A DNA stretch of 10,747 nt from Zoogloeaceae bacterium (GTDB taxonomy: Bacteria; Pseudomonadota; Gammaproteobacteria; Burkholderiales; Rhodocyclaceae), in NCBI GenBank assembly GCA_031273145.1, contig JAISSL010000031.1:1-10747 (forward strand). Reading direction: 5' to 3'. A model generated the notes under the pieces. It did no database searches, was not told the origin of the DNA, and was given only the letters and a program-made list of their open reading frames with translations. The position numbers and the translations under genes are program-made. Positions 5,696 to 10,747 of the stretch are shown here, in pieces; the stretch's first letter is position 1, and each line of letters starts with the position of its first letter.

Positions 5696-5744
5696 AATGA
5701 TGAAAACAGTACCCACTCCGTCATTCCTGCGAAGGTGGGAATGC
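5696..5744. repeat. 32-bp repeat joined to a family D half hairpin
   Basis: 5696-5727 (AATGATGAAAACAGTACCCA through CGTCATTCC) is an exact reverse complement of 9462-9493. It continues as a degenerate CGTCATTCCTGCGAAGGTGG hairpin. It separates the 80-residue gene from the XRE gene. Confidence 0.8.
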
Positions 5745-5752
5745 CCCGTCGC

Positions 5753-5995
5753 CTAGTTGTCGTCAGTAGGGTTTTTGGTTGTGGGTTTGCCGAAGGCGCG
5801 GCACATGATGCGCTCGAACTGTCGTTTTTCGGCGGGTGTCCACGGTTTATACATGCCGGGGTCAAGGGAGACTATCTGCGCTTCTCCTTGCTGGATGCGT
5901 TTTTCGACCTCTTCCCATGTCTCATCGGGCTTGGGGGACGTACTTTGTTCGCTGCCGCAGATTTTGACTGGCGGCTCGTTTCCGGCAGTTTTCAT
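5753..5995 (-). CDS. Small polar protein of unknown function
   Basis: Eighty residues from the ATG at 5995 (MKTAGNEPPVKICGSEQSTS, then PKPDETWEEVEKRIQQGEAQ, IVSLDPGMYKPWTPAEKRQF and ERIMCRAFGKP). I do not recognise a family. It has no membrane segment or signal peptide. A charged helix TWEEVEKRIQQGEAQIV, a central DPGMYKPW turn and a second helix TPAEKRQFERIMCRAF suggest a small two-helix fold with disordered ends. The frame is open to 6106, but the extra residues are antisense to the neighbouring membrane-protein gene and I reject them. AGGA lies about 10 nt upstream. It sits 29 nt after the membrane-tail gene ending at 6025, so it is probably co-transcribed with it. The start is uncertain; codon phase and the compact spacing support a real gene. 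Confidence 0.6.
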   Translation of the reverse strand: MKTAGNEPPVKICGSEQSTSPKPDETWEEVEKRIQQGEAQIVSLDPGMYKPWTPAEKRQFERIMCRAFGKPTTKNPTDDN

Positions 5996-6022
5996 TTTCC
6001 ATACATCCTGTAAAACCAATTC

Positions 6023-6052
6023 GATTATGGCAGGAAGATTTTTGCGAAGGCG
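6023..6052 (-). repeat. 30-bp direct repeat, copy 1 (shared gene end)
   Basis: Identical to 6586-6615. On the minus strand it encodes the shared C-terminus (FAKIFLP and stop) of the two small membrane-tail proteins. Confidence 0.9.
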
Positions 6053-6228
6053 ACGATTATTGCCGCGATGATTGCCCCAAGTCCTGCGTAGGCAAGGGGA
6101 TACCATTTGGGTTCGGTTACATTTTTTCTTATTTCTTCCACGAGTTTCAAGTGCTCCGCCTGTATCTTGGCATTCATGGCGTTCAGGTTGGAGATTTCGG
6201 CCTCGAATCTTGCGCTTGAGTTGGTCAT
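6025..6228 (-). CDS. Small coiled-coil protein with C-terminal membrane anchor, copy 2
   Basis: Sixty-seven residues: MTNSSARFEAEISNLNAMNA, then KIQAEHLKLVEEIRKNV forms an amphipathic, coiled-coil-prone helix (about 6-38). After a TEPKWYP boundary comes one hydrophobic segment, LAYAGLGAIIAAIIVAFAKI (about 45-64), ending FLP. Predicted to be a C-tail-anchored inner-membrane protein with a cytosolic helix. The last codons are identical in DNA to those of the gene at 6588-6785, and both proteins share the WYP boundary, so they are paralogues. It starts 16 nt after the DUF1640-like gene; the ribosome-binding site is weak (AGAGAA). Function unknown: the helix-WYP-membrane layout recurs among small uncharacterised bacterial proteins, but I know of no assigned role. 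Confidence 0.7.
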   Translation of the reverse strand: MTNSSARFEAEISNLNAMNAKIQAEHLKLVEEIRKNVTEPKWYPLAYAGLGAIIAAIIVAFAKIFLP

Positions 6229-6244
6229 GGGGGTTCTCTGGTTG

Positions 6245-6541
6245 TCAGACGGGTATTTTGAGGAGTCCGTAGAGGGTGATGACAGCCGCGATTCCGACGC
6301 CTACCAGCCATTTGATGAGATTGGCTTCTATCTTGATGATTTCGGTGCTTAGTTCTGCGCGGATTTTTTCCATGTCGGCGCGTACTTTTTCGATGTCGCC
6401 TCTGGTTGCGAGTTCGCGGGCGTGGATGGCGTAGCGGGTGTCTATGGCCTGATTGAGTGATTCTACGGTTGCTTTTGCCTTGTCGTCGGGAACGCCTGCC
6501 GCTTGCAGGGCTTCAAAAAAGGTGAATGTCAGCTCTGACAT
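6245..6541 (-). CDS. DUF1640-like coiled-coil membrane protein
   Basis: Ninety-eight residues. An N-terminal helical part (FFEALQAAGVPDDKAKATVE) is followed by a long coiled coil (HARELATRGDIEKVRADMEK, then IRAELSTEIIKIEANLIKWL) and one C-terminal membrane segment (VGVGIAAVITLYGLLKI). The order F-x-x-L-x-x-AG-V, ATRGDIE, EANLIKWLVGVGIA matches the bacterial CCDC90/DUF1640-type proteins, whose function is not established. Likely anchored in the inner membrane with its coiled coil in the cytosol. GGAGGAA lies 5-8 nt before ATG 6541, an excellent ribosome-binding site. Its leader (6542-6585) is similar to that of the gene at 6785, including TTTCACCA and ACCGGAG. It is flanked on both sides by short proteins of the same architecture, so the three may form one membrane assembly; that is inference. 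Confidence 0.75.
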   Translation of the reverse strand: MSELTFTFFEALQAAGVPDDKAKATVESLNQAIDTRYAIHARELATRGDIEKVRADMEKIRAELSTEIIKIEANLIKWLVGVGIAAVITLYGLLKIPV

Positions 6542-6585
6542 GATGTTCCTCCGGTTGGTTGCTGGTGAAAATGTGCCGCATTTGT

Positions 6586-6615
6586 GATTATGGCAGGAAG
6601 ATTTTTGCGAAGGCG
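6586..6615 (-). repeat. 30-bp direct repeat, copy 2 (shared gene end)
   Basis: Identical to 6023-6052; encodes FAKIFLP and the stop of the upstream membrane-tail gene. Confidence 0.9.
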
Positions 6616-6785
6616 GTTGCTGCCGCGAACAGTGCTGCGCCTGCGCCGATCAGGCTGACGCTCACGACGAAAGGATACCAGCGTTCTTCCTTTTTGATTT
6701 TGTCGCCTTCGGCGCGCGCCTTGTAGGCTTCGTCCAGCATTTTGACTATTTCCGCATGCATTTTTTCTGCGCTTAGATCGGTCAT
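6588..6785 (-). CDS. Small coiled-coil protein with C-terminal membrane anchor, copy 1
   Basis: Sixty-five residues from ATG 6785, supported by GGAG 8 nt upstream. A charged helix (MTDLSAEKMHAEIVKMLDEA, then YKARAEGDKIKKEER) leads to the WYP boundary and one membrane segment (FVVSVSLIGAGAALFAAATA) ending FAKIFLP. Architecture and DNA of the last codons match the gene at 6025-6228. It is the first gene of the compact minus-strand run 6785-5300 (gaps 46, 16, 29 and 90 nt), so its promoter should lie between 6790 and 6870, where I see TTGACC but no convincing -10 box. The frame is open to 6824, but the additional residues have no ribosome-binding site. Function unknown; the charged N-terminal helix could bind cytosolic partners or a coiled-coil neighbour. 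Confidence 0.72.
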   Translation of the reverse strand: MTDLSAEKMHAEIVKMLDEAYKARAEGDKIKKEERWYPFVVSVSLIGAGAALFAAATAFAKIFLP

Positions 6786-6870
6786 GATATTTTCTCCGGT
6801 TTGTTGATGGTGAAAGTGTGCCATGCTTGGTCTGATTGGTCAATTTGTCTTGCAGACTGCGAGGTCTTGC

Positions 6871-7067
6871 GGGCGGCAGGTTGCCGCCCCTACGGACAAC
6901 CCGGAATCATTGCCATTTGCAGGACACACTTGCCATCTGAAATACCTTGTAGGGCGGCAGGTCTTGCAGACGGCATCCGCCGCCCCTACGGACAACCCGG
7001 AATCATTGCCATTTGCCGGACACACTTGCCATCTGAAATACCTTGTAGGGGCGGCAATCTGCCGCCC
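6871..7067 (+). repeat. Two tandem type A modular palindromic repeats
   Basis: Order: GGGCGGCA-GGT-TGCCGCCC (6871-6889), core 1 (6890-6952), 32-bp unit (6953-6984), core 2 (6986-7048), GGGCGGCA-ATC-TGCCGCCC (7049-7067). Both cores are 63 bp, start CTACGGACAA, end TTGTAG and differ at one base near 7017; the period is 96 bp. Fragments of the 32-bp unit also lie at about 6850-6870 and 7076-7098. I see no gene between 6786 and 7125. Confidence 0.9.
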
Positions 7068-7125
7068 GCAAGATTTGCCGTCTGTAAAACCTGCCGCCCG
7101 TGTTTTGTCAGGCGCAATGAGGCGC

Positions 7126-7158
7126 AAAAAAACAGGCGCTCGGGAGAGCGCCTGTTTT
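7126..7158 (-). terminator. Intrinsic terminator of the porin gene
   Basis: Stem AACAGGCGCTC (7131-7141) and GAGCGCCTGTT (7146-7156), loop of 4, extended by A-T pairs on both sides. Read on the minus strand, the stem is followed by a run of seven T (7132-7126). It lies about 35 nt after the porin stop. Confidence 0.92.
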
Positions 7159-7192
7159 ATGGGTGCGTTTTCAGATGTGCGTCAGACGCAGA

Positions 7193-8491
7193 TCAGAAAG
7201 TGTGCTTGATGCCAAGCTGGAAGCCTTGTTGATAGCCGCCAGCAGGGCTGTTCGAGTTGTCGTTCGCAAACGCGCTGCGCGTAATCAACTTGTTGGTGTC
7301 GGAGTCTTTTACAATGTCGTTGTCGGTTTGCGCGTAGGCGGCGTAGAAGTTGGTCCGCTTGGAGAACTCATACGTGTACCCAATTGCAAACTGGGACGAC
7401 TCACCAGAACATGATTTGTCGAGAGCATCAGGACCATTGTCTGCTCCCAAGGCGCTTACGGAGCAAAAGGCCGTTCCGTTTTTCGCTTTGCCAATTTTCA
7501 GATCGCTCATGGTGTAGGAGAGCTGAACTGCATGTTTGCCAAAGGGCGCGGACAGACCAATCAGGAAGGTATCCATATTGATCTTTGGTCCGGCAGTGGA
7601 GCCTCCATCATCCTTGAGATCAGTACCATTCTCGTTGGACAGCTCGTTCATGTCATAGAAGGCATGAATTTTGACTGCGCCCAGGTCAAAGGTTCCCCCA
7701 ATCGCAATGTTGGTGATTTCGGGTTCCTTGACAATGGAGACGCTACCCTTGTCTTGTTTGATCATGTGGTAGGAAACGCCGACATCCACCGGGCCGTTGG
7801 TGTAACGCGGCAGCAGCGCGAATACTCTGACATCGCCGCGATTGCCAACACCTTCTTGTGCATCAGCCGCATCTACTGCGCTTGTAGCGCCACCGGCCTG
7901 TTGGGAGTAGGCCGCCGTTACGTTGAAGCCGCTAAAGGAAGGCGACACATAAGCAACGGCGTTATTCACCCGAGTGGGGTCAAACACATTGCCTACAGCA
8001 CCTCCAATATCAACAAAGTTGAAGACATTGCGGTATGAACCGACCGTGCCTCCCTTGAAGGGGTCAATGGTGGAAAGGAAGGTGTAGTGCGGCGTGTAGA
8101 GACGACCCGCAATGGCAGTACCAAAGCCGCCGGTCAAACCCAAAAAGGCTTGCCGACCACCAATCGAACCATTACGCAGCCCGCCATTATCCGCGCTGAA
8201 ACCCAGTTCAACGGTGTAGAGGGCGGAGATGCCATTGCCCAAGTCTTCCACGCCCTTGAAGCCCAGGCGGTTGCCAGCGGAAATGCCGGTGTCAATGGAA
8301 AATCTGTTGTCGTTGGCTACATCCTTGTCTTTCGCTACGCTGAAGCGAGAGCCAGCATCATGTTTCTTGTCCGCGCCAAAGCGGTAAGAAAGACCGCCGT
8401 CAGCGACGCCATAGACAGTTACGGTGGATTGGGCGAAGGCTGCGCCGGATGCCAGAGCGGCTACGGCGATTGCTATGAGTTTTTTCTGCAT
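7193..8491 (-). CDS. Gram-negative outer-membrane porin
   Basis: General diffusion porin of the beta-proteobacterial trimeric type (16-strand barrel). From ATG 8491 the protein has 432 residues. GGAG lies 7 nt upstream, and the protein starts with a Sec signal peptide MQKKLIAIAVAALASGAAFA with cleavage before QSTVTVYGVADGGLSY, the hallmark first strand. The frame is open to 8617, but the added residues lack porin features and I reject them. Barrel strands with alternating aromatics run throughout (NRLGFKGVEDLGNG, RQAFLGLTGGFGTAIAGR). The C-terminus GFQLGIKHTF ends in Phe, the BAM recognition signal. Two Cys (in TAFCSV and DKSCSG) could form a disulphide in one extracellular loop, unusual for this family. 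It has its own terminator, so it is probably monocistronic. Substrate preference cannot be read from the sequence. Confidence 0.95.
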   Translation of the reverse strand: MQKKLIAIAVAALASGAAFAQSTVTVYGVADGGLSYRFGADKKHDAGSRFSVAKDKDVANDNRFSIDTGISAGNRLGFKGVEDLGNGISALYTVELGFSADNGGLRNGSIGGRQAFLGLTGGFGTAIAGRLYTPHYTFLSTIDPFKGGTVGSYRNVFNFVDIGGAVGNVFDPTRVNNAVAYVSPSFSGFNVTAAYSQQAGGATSAVDAADAQEGVGNRGDVRVFALLPRYTNGPVDVGVSYHMIKQDKGSVSIVKEPEITNIAIGGTFDLGAVKIHAFYDMNELSNENGTDLKDDGGSTAGPKINMDTFLIGLSAPFGKHAVQLSYTMSDLKIGKAKNGTAFCSVSALGADNGPDALDKSCSGESSQFAIGYTYEFSKRTNFYAAYAQTDNDIVKDSDTNKLITRSAFANDNSNSPAGGYQQGFQLGIKHTF

Positions 8492-8520
8492 GTGAGTACT
8501 CCATGTCAAGATGAAAAAAC

Positions 8521-8539
8521 GTGGAATTTTGGGTTCCAC
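8521..8539 (-). promoter_or_regulatory. Attenuator-like hairpin in the porin leader
   Basis: On the minus strand, GTGGAA-(7 nt)-TTCCAC is followed at once by GTTTTTTC, the layout of a weak intrinsic terminator, 30 nt before the porin ATG. The stem is only 6 bp. Whether the porin transcript starts upstream of it is not shown. Confidence 0.45.
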
Positions 8540-8552
8540 TAAAGAAACTTCC

Positions 8553-8583
8553 GGTTGAACGCTGAACAATTCAGCACTCAACC
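8553..8583. promoter_or_regulatory. Second dyad upstream of the porin
   Basis: GGTTGA/TCAACC outer arms (6 bp) and GCTGAA/TTCAGC inner arms (6 bp) are separated by a 2x2 mismatch around a 3-nt loop, 31 nt in all. It could be an mRNA leader hairpin or a dimeric regulator's operator. Confidence 0.45.
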
Positions 8584-8745
8584 TTGCCGGCAATTTTAGC
8601 CACCTCCCATTTACCATTCCGTGAAATTGTTACATCTACCCCAAAAACAACCCCAAAATCCAACAAAAAAACGACACTTTGTCTACTTTCCGCAACAGAT
8701 AGGGGTATCTCTTTCGGCATAGGCTTGCGGGCGGCACTGAGCATC

Positions 8746-8792
8746 CCCTCTCCCGCTTGCGGGAGAGGGTGCCCCGAAGGGGCGGGAGAGGG
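8746..8792. repeat. CCCTCTCCC hairpin repeat, copy 3
   Basis: Perfect 11-bp stem CCCTCTCCCGC/GCGGGAGAGGG with loop TT (8746-8769), then GCCCC-GAA-GGGGC (8771-8783) and GGGAGAGGG. It parallels 3167-3213, where the second hairpin differs in sequence but keeps its 13-nt size. Confidence 0.85.
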
Positions 8793-8823
8793 TAGGCAAG
8801 GGCAAATCTTGCGGGCGGCTTGC

Positions 8824-8898
8824 GGGCGGCAGGTTGCCGCCCCTACAAACAAGGCACTGCGCGATGAGAAAACCCGTAGGGGACGCAACCTGCGTCCC
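8824..8898 (+). repeat. Hybrid modular palindromic repeat with short core
   Basis: Left palindrome GGGCGGCA-GGT-TGCCGCCC (type A, 8824-8842), core of only 37 bp (8843-8879, CTAC...GTAG ends kept), right palindrome GGGACGCA-ACC-TGCGTCCC (type B, 8880-8898). It joins end types otherwise seen in separate copies. Confidence 0.85.
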
Positions 8899-8934
8899 GT
8901 TACATGATTCCGGCACGGGCGGAAATCCTCACTC

Positions 8935-8957
8935 CGTCATTCCCGCGAAGGCGGAAA
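8935..8957. repeat. Family D half hairpin
   Basis: CGTCATTCCCGCGAAGGCGG followed by AAA instead of GAATCC: a truncated left end of the 117-bp element. Confidence 0.7.
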
Positions 8958-8987
8958 GAAAACGGGAAGAAGGCAGGAACCTCACTC

Positions 8988-9104
8988 CGTCATTCCCGCG
9001 AAGGCGGGAATCCAGCAAACATAGGGCTTTCGCGGGAAAGAAATAATATGCTCCATACCATGCCAACGTAAAAACCCGGGATTCCCGCCTTCGCGGGAAT
9101 GACG
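8988..9104. repeat. 117-bp terminal-inverted-repeat element (family D, copy 2)
   Basis: Same length as copy 1 (3266-3382), with perfect 26-bp terminal inverted repeats (8988-9013, 9079-9104). The core shares GGGCTTTCGC and GAAATAATATGC with copy 1 but differs at many positions, so the two are not a recent duplication. Confidence 0.88.
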
Positions 9105-9132
9105 GAACGGGGACGCAAAAGCACTGGTTTTA

Positions 9133-9200
9133 TGCCTGCGCGGGAATGACGGAACGGGAGATTCTGTTACGCTAAATTCCCGCCTGCGGGAATGACGAGG
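9133..9200. repeat. Two further family D right-end fragments
   Basis: CGCGGGAATGACGGAACGGG (from about 9139) and ATTCCCGCCTGCGGGAATGACG (9176-9197) are partial copies. With the neighbouring elements they make 8900-9470 almost wholly repetitive. Confidence 0.7.
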
Positions 9201-9259
9201 CGAGAAACTGAAAGGCGTTGAATTCCGGCACGCAGGAGTGACAAGGCGACGGTCTTGCG

Positions 9260-9373
9260 GACGGCAGGTCTTGCAGACGGCATCCGCCGCCACTTCGGAC
9301 AAGTTCAATGGCATCACGTACTGAAAGAGACATCACGCATTGAACAACTCGTAGGGGACGCAACCTGCGTCCC
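9260..9373 (+). repeat. Modular palindromic repeat, type B copy 2
   Basis: 32-bp unit (9260-9291), 63-bp core (9292-9354), palindrome GGGACGCA-ACC-TGCGTCCC (9355-9373); 114 bp, matching the reverse complement of 1132-1245. The core contains two imperfect copies of a CATCACG-N(4)-TGAA motif about 20 bp apart. Confidence 0.88.
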
Positions 9374-9409
9374 GTTACAGGATTTTTGCACAGGCGGAAA
9401 TCCCCACTC

Positions 9410-9493
9410 CGTCATTCTGCGCGTAGCGAAGTCGCAGAATCCATAAATGCCTGCCTACGCGGGAATGACGGAGTGGGTACTGTTTTCATCATT
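9410..9493. repeat. Variant hairpin plus 32-bp repeat at the trmB-like 3' end
   Basis: 9410-9442 is a variant of the CGTCATTC hairpin with ATTCTGCG/CGCAGAAT arms. 9453-9472 is a family D right end. 9462-9493 is the exact reverse complement of 5696-5727 and encodes the last residues of the trmB-like gene. Confidence 0.8.
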
Positions 9494-10168
9494 GCAAACC
9501 TTCCGGTTCAAATCGCAAACCAATTGCAAGAGCGGCTGCCCGGAAGCGTGGTACTTGCGCTCGAACGGCGTAAGACCTTCTCCTTCGGGAACAAAGGGCG
9601 TCATCTCTGTCGCATAGCCCGCCCAGGTCAATGCCCATTGCAGTTCATCGAGATACGTCTGCCAGTTGCTACGGCATTCCAGCCGTCCGCCCAGAGAAAG
9701 CAGGGTCGGAAAAACCGGATGTCCATGCCAGCGCCGTTTCAAGTGTCCCGCCTTCGGCCAGGGGTTCGGATAGAGCAGGTAATGCGCGGATAACTGAATC
9801 TGCGCCTCTGCAAGCAAGCGCCAGAAATCCACCAGATCGGCGCGAATAAAAGCCAGATTATCCGGCGTATTCCCCGATTTTCCCCGCGCAAGGCGATGCG
9901 CGGACTGGTCAATGCCCAGCACGAAAGAATACGGATTGGCATCTGCCAGCGCCACACTGCTCCAACCCACGCCGCAACCGGCATCCAGAACCAAGGGCGC
10001 GTTTTCGTCCCAGTCCCGCCAGCACGAAATAGCTTTTGCAAAAGCGGCGCGGTTGTAGTCACGAATGGGCTGACAGTACGGATGCCCAAAATGACGGGCA
10101 AGCGCCTCCGGCAAGGCGGGATGAATCGCCTGTTGCCTGCTCGTGACCGGGCGCGAATTGGCGAACAC
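9455..10168 (-). CDS. TrmB-like SAM-dependent methyltransferase
   Basis: Class I methyltransferase of 237 residues. SAM motif I is VLDAGCGVGWSS (about 60-71), followed by the acidic strand LGIDQS (84-89) and FIRADLVDFW. YPNPWPKAGHLKRRW (133-147) is the TrmB signature (normally DPWPKKRHHKRR), and LSLGGRLECRSNWQTYLDE with LTPFERKYHASG matches the TrmB C-terminal part. TrmB makes m7G46 in tRNA. Here N replaces the D of DPWPK and SN replaces the usual TD before W-x-x-Y, so the target may differ or activity may be altered; I therefore withhold trmB. The start is GTG 10168, one base after the rsmG stop, with AAAGG 6 nt upstream, so the genes are probably coupled. The last 11-12 residues (NDENSTHSVIPA) and the stop come from a repeat. 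Confidence 0.85.
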   Translation of the reverse strand: MFANSRPVTSRQQAIHPALPEALARHFGHPYCQPIRDYNRAAFAKAISCWRDWDENAPLVLDAGCGVGWSSVALADANPYSFVLGIDQSAHRLARGKSGNTPDNLAFIRADLVDFWRLLAEAQIQLSAHYLLYPNPWPKAGHLKRRWHGHPVFPTLLSLGGRLECRSNWQTYLDELQWALTWAGYATEMTPFVPEGEGLTPFERKYHASGQPLLQLVCDLNRKVCNDENSTHSVIPA

Positions 10169-10169
10169 G

Positions 10170-10747
10170 TTAAGCCTTTCGCAAAACCAGCAGATGTCGG
10201 CTTGCGGAAAGCCCGGGCACTTCCAGGGGAATCAGCGCTTCCAGGCAAACATCATCTGGCAAGTCGGCAATTTCCGCATTCGGCCTTTTGCCTTTCATCG
10301 CCAGCCAGCATCCGTCTTCCGCAAGGAGATGGCGGGTCAGCGTGACAAAAAGCGCGAGATCGGCAAAGGCGCGGGAGACTATCCGGTCGAACCTTTGCCC
10401 TTCCTGGACGGAAAAATCCTCGACCCGGCCTTGCCAGGATTTGACTTCTATAAGACCCAGCTCAATGGCGGCCTGTCGCTGGAAGGCCACTTTTTTTCCG
10501 GCGGATTCAACCAGCGTTACGAAAAGCGAAGGCCGCGCAATGGCAAGCGGAATGCCCGGCAAGCCGCCGCCACTGCCCACGTCGAGCAGGCGGCCTGCCT
10601 GCCCTACCCAGGGCAGAATCGCCAGCGAATCCAGCAGATGCCAGACGAGGACTTCCTGCGGATTCTTGATGGCGGTCAGGTTATGCACCCGATTCCACTT
10701 CATGAGCAGGTCGCGGTAGGCCAGCAGTTTTTCCAGGACATCCGGCG
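10170..10747 (-). CDS. rsmG: 16S rRNA (guanine527-N7)-methyltransferase, 5' end outside window
   Basis: RsmG (GidB) methylates G527 of 16S rRNA in the 530 loop, using SAM; its loss gives low-level streptomycin resistance. The frame continues to the window edge ([14 protein letters not shown] before [12 protein letters not shown]), so the Met at 10703 is internal and about 15-20 residues are missing. Visible family blocks: [25 protein letters not shown] motif [28 protein letters not shown] and [12 protein letters not shown], then the C-terminal [13 protein letters not shown]. Length (191 visible residues) fits the usual 205-215. In many betaproteobacteria rsmG is followed by parA and parB; here it is followed after 1 nt by the trmB-like gene. 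All expected motifs are intact. Confidence 0.97.
   Translation of the reverse strand, partial: PDVLEKLLAYRDLLMKWNRVHNLTAIKNPQEVLVWHLLDSLAILPWVGQAGRLLDVGSGGGLPGIPLAIARPSLFVTLVESAGKKVAFQRQAAIELGLIEVKSWQGRVEDFSVQEGQRFDRIVSRAFADLALFVTLTRHLLAEDGCWLAMKGKRPNAEIADLPDDVCLEALIPLEVPGLSASRHLLVLRKA

Noticed and set aside
5996..6106. N-terminal extension of the 80-residue protein
   Set aside because: It is antisense to the membrane-tail gene ending at 6025, is Arg/Asn-rich and lacks a ribosome-binding site.
6886..7055. CRISPR-like direct repeats
   Set aside because: Only two units of 96-bp period; the units are whole palindromic elements found elsewhere in both orientations, with no spacer structure and no cas genes.
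6840..7232. Open frames of 95-143 codons over the tandem modular repeats
   Set aside because: They translate the palindromes and duplicated cores; the duplicated peptide reflects DNA repetition, not a protein family.
8492..8617. 42-residue N-terminal extension of the porin
   Set aside because: It precedes a textbook signal peptide, has no ribosome-binding site and crosses the leader hairpins.
8584..9446. Several open frames of 60-110 codons in both strands
   Set aside because: They cross hairpin repeats and encode repeat-derived peptides such as SFPRRRESS and HSREGGNP; no ribosome-binding sites or conserved motifs.
1..10747. tRNA or rRNA genes
   Set aside because: I found no cloverleaf with a T-arm GTTCRA motif and no rRNA-like stretches on reading both strands; a covariance-model scan was not possible.

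Overview
The window looks like a chromosomal stretch of a betaproteobacterium of medium-high GC. The grounds are a classical beta-proteobacterial trimeric porin with a Sec signal peptide and a C-terminal Phe, SerC and RsmG of the proteobacterial type, and many copies of the CGTCATTCCCGCGAAGGCGG hairpin repeat that is common in these genomes. Genus and family cannot be fixed from the sequence alone. Housekeeping genes lie at both edges (serC at the left, rsmG and a trmB-like gene at the right). Between them is an accessory region rich in repeats and toxin-antitoxin (TA) genes.

Layout. 1-1020 is serC, cut by the window edge. 1021-1320 holds a hairpin and a 114-bp palindrome-bounded repeat. 1321-3030 is a cytoplasmic Sel1-repeat protein with about 15 repeats. 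3031-3390 is a repeat cluster that ends in a 117-bp terminal-inverted-repeat element abutting a 5'-truncated higB-like toxin gene. The higB remnant meets, tail to tail, a 3'-truncated nadS-like antitoxin remnant. 3728-4954 (minus strand) holds two brnT-brnA TA pairs in tandem. In each, antitoxin and toxin genes overlap by about 30 nt, and each has a near-consensus sigma70 promoter whose -10 box lies only 6-7 nt before the toxin ATG, so both transcripts are predicted to be leaderless. 4955-5299 is again repeats.

5300-6785 (minus strand) is a compact run of five small genes: a membrane-tail protein, a DUF1640-like coiled-coil membrane protein, a second membrane-tail protein that shares its C-terminal coding sequence with the first, a polar 80-residue protein, and an XRE-type regulator that resembles an antitoxin without its toxin. 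This run is the least explained part of the window. 6786-7125 is mostly palindrome-bounded repeats. 7193-8491 (minus) is the porin, with a strong terminator downstream and two leader hairpins upstream. 8600-9460 is a dense repeat cluster. 9455-10747 (minus) is rsmG followed, after a single base, by a trmB-like methyltransferase gene whose last codons and stop lie in a repeat.

The repeats form at least three families: modular elements with 63-bp cores between 19-bp or 32-bp palindromes, 117-bp elements with 28-bp terminal inverted repeats, and CCCTCTCCC hairpins. They explain most of the noncoding DNA, touch the ends of several genes, and fit the broken TA genes and the rearranged gene order.
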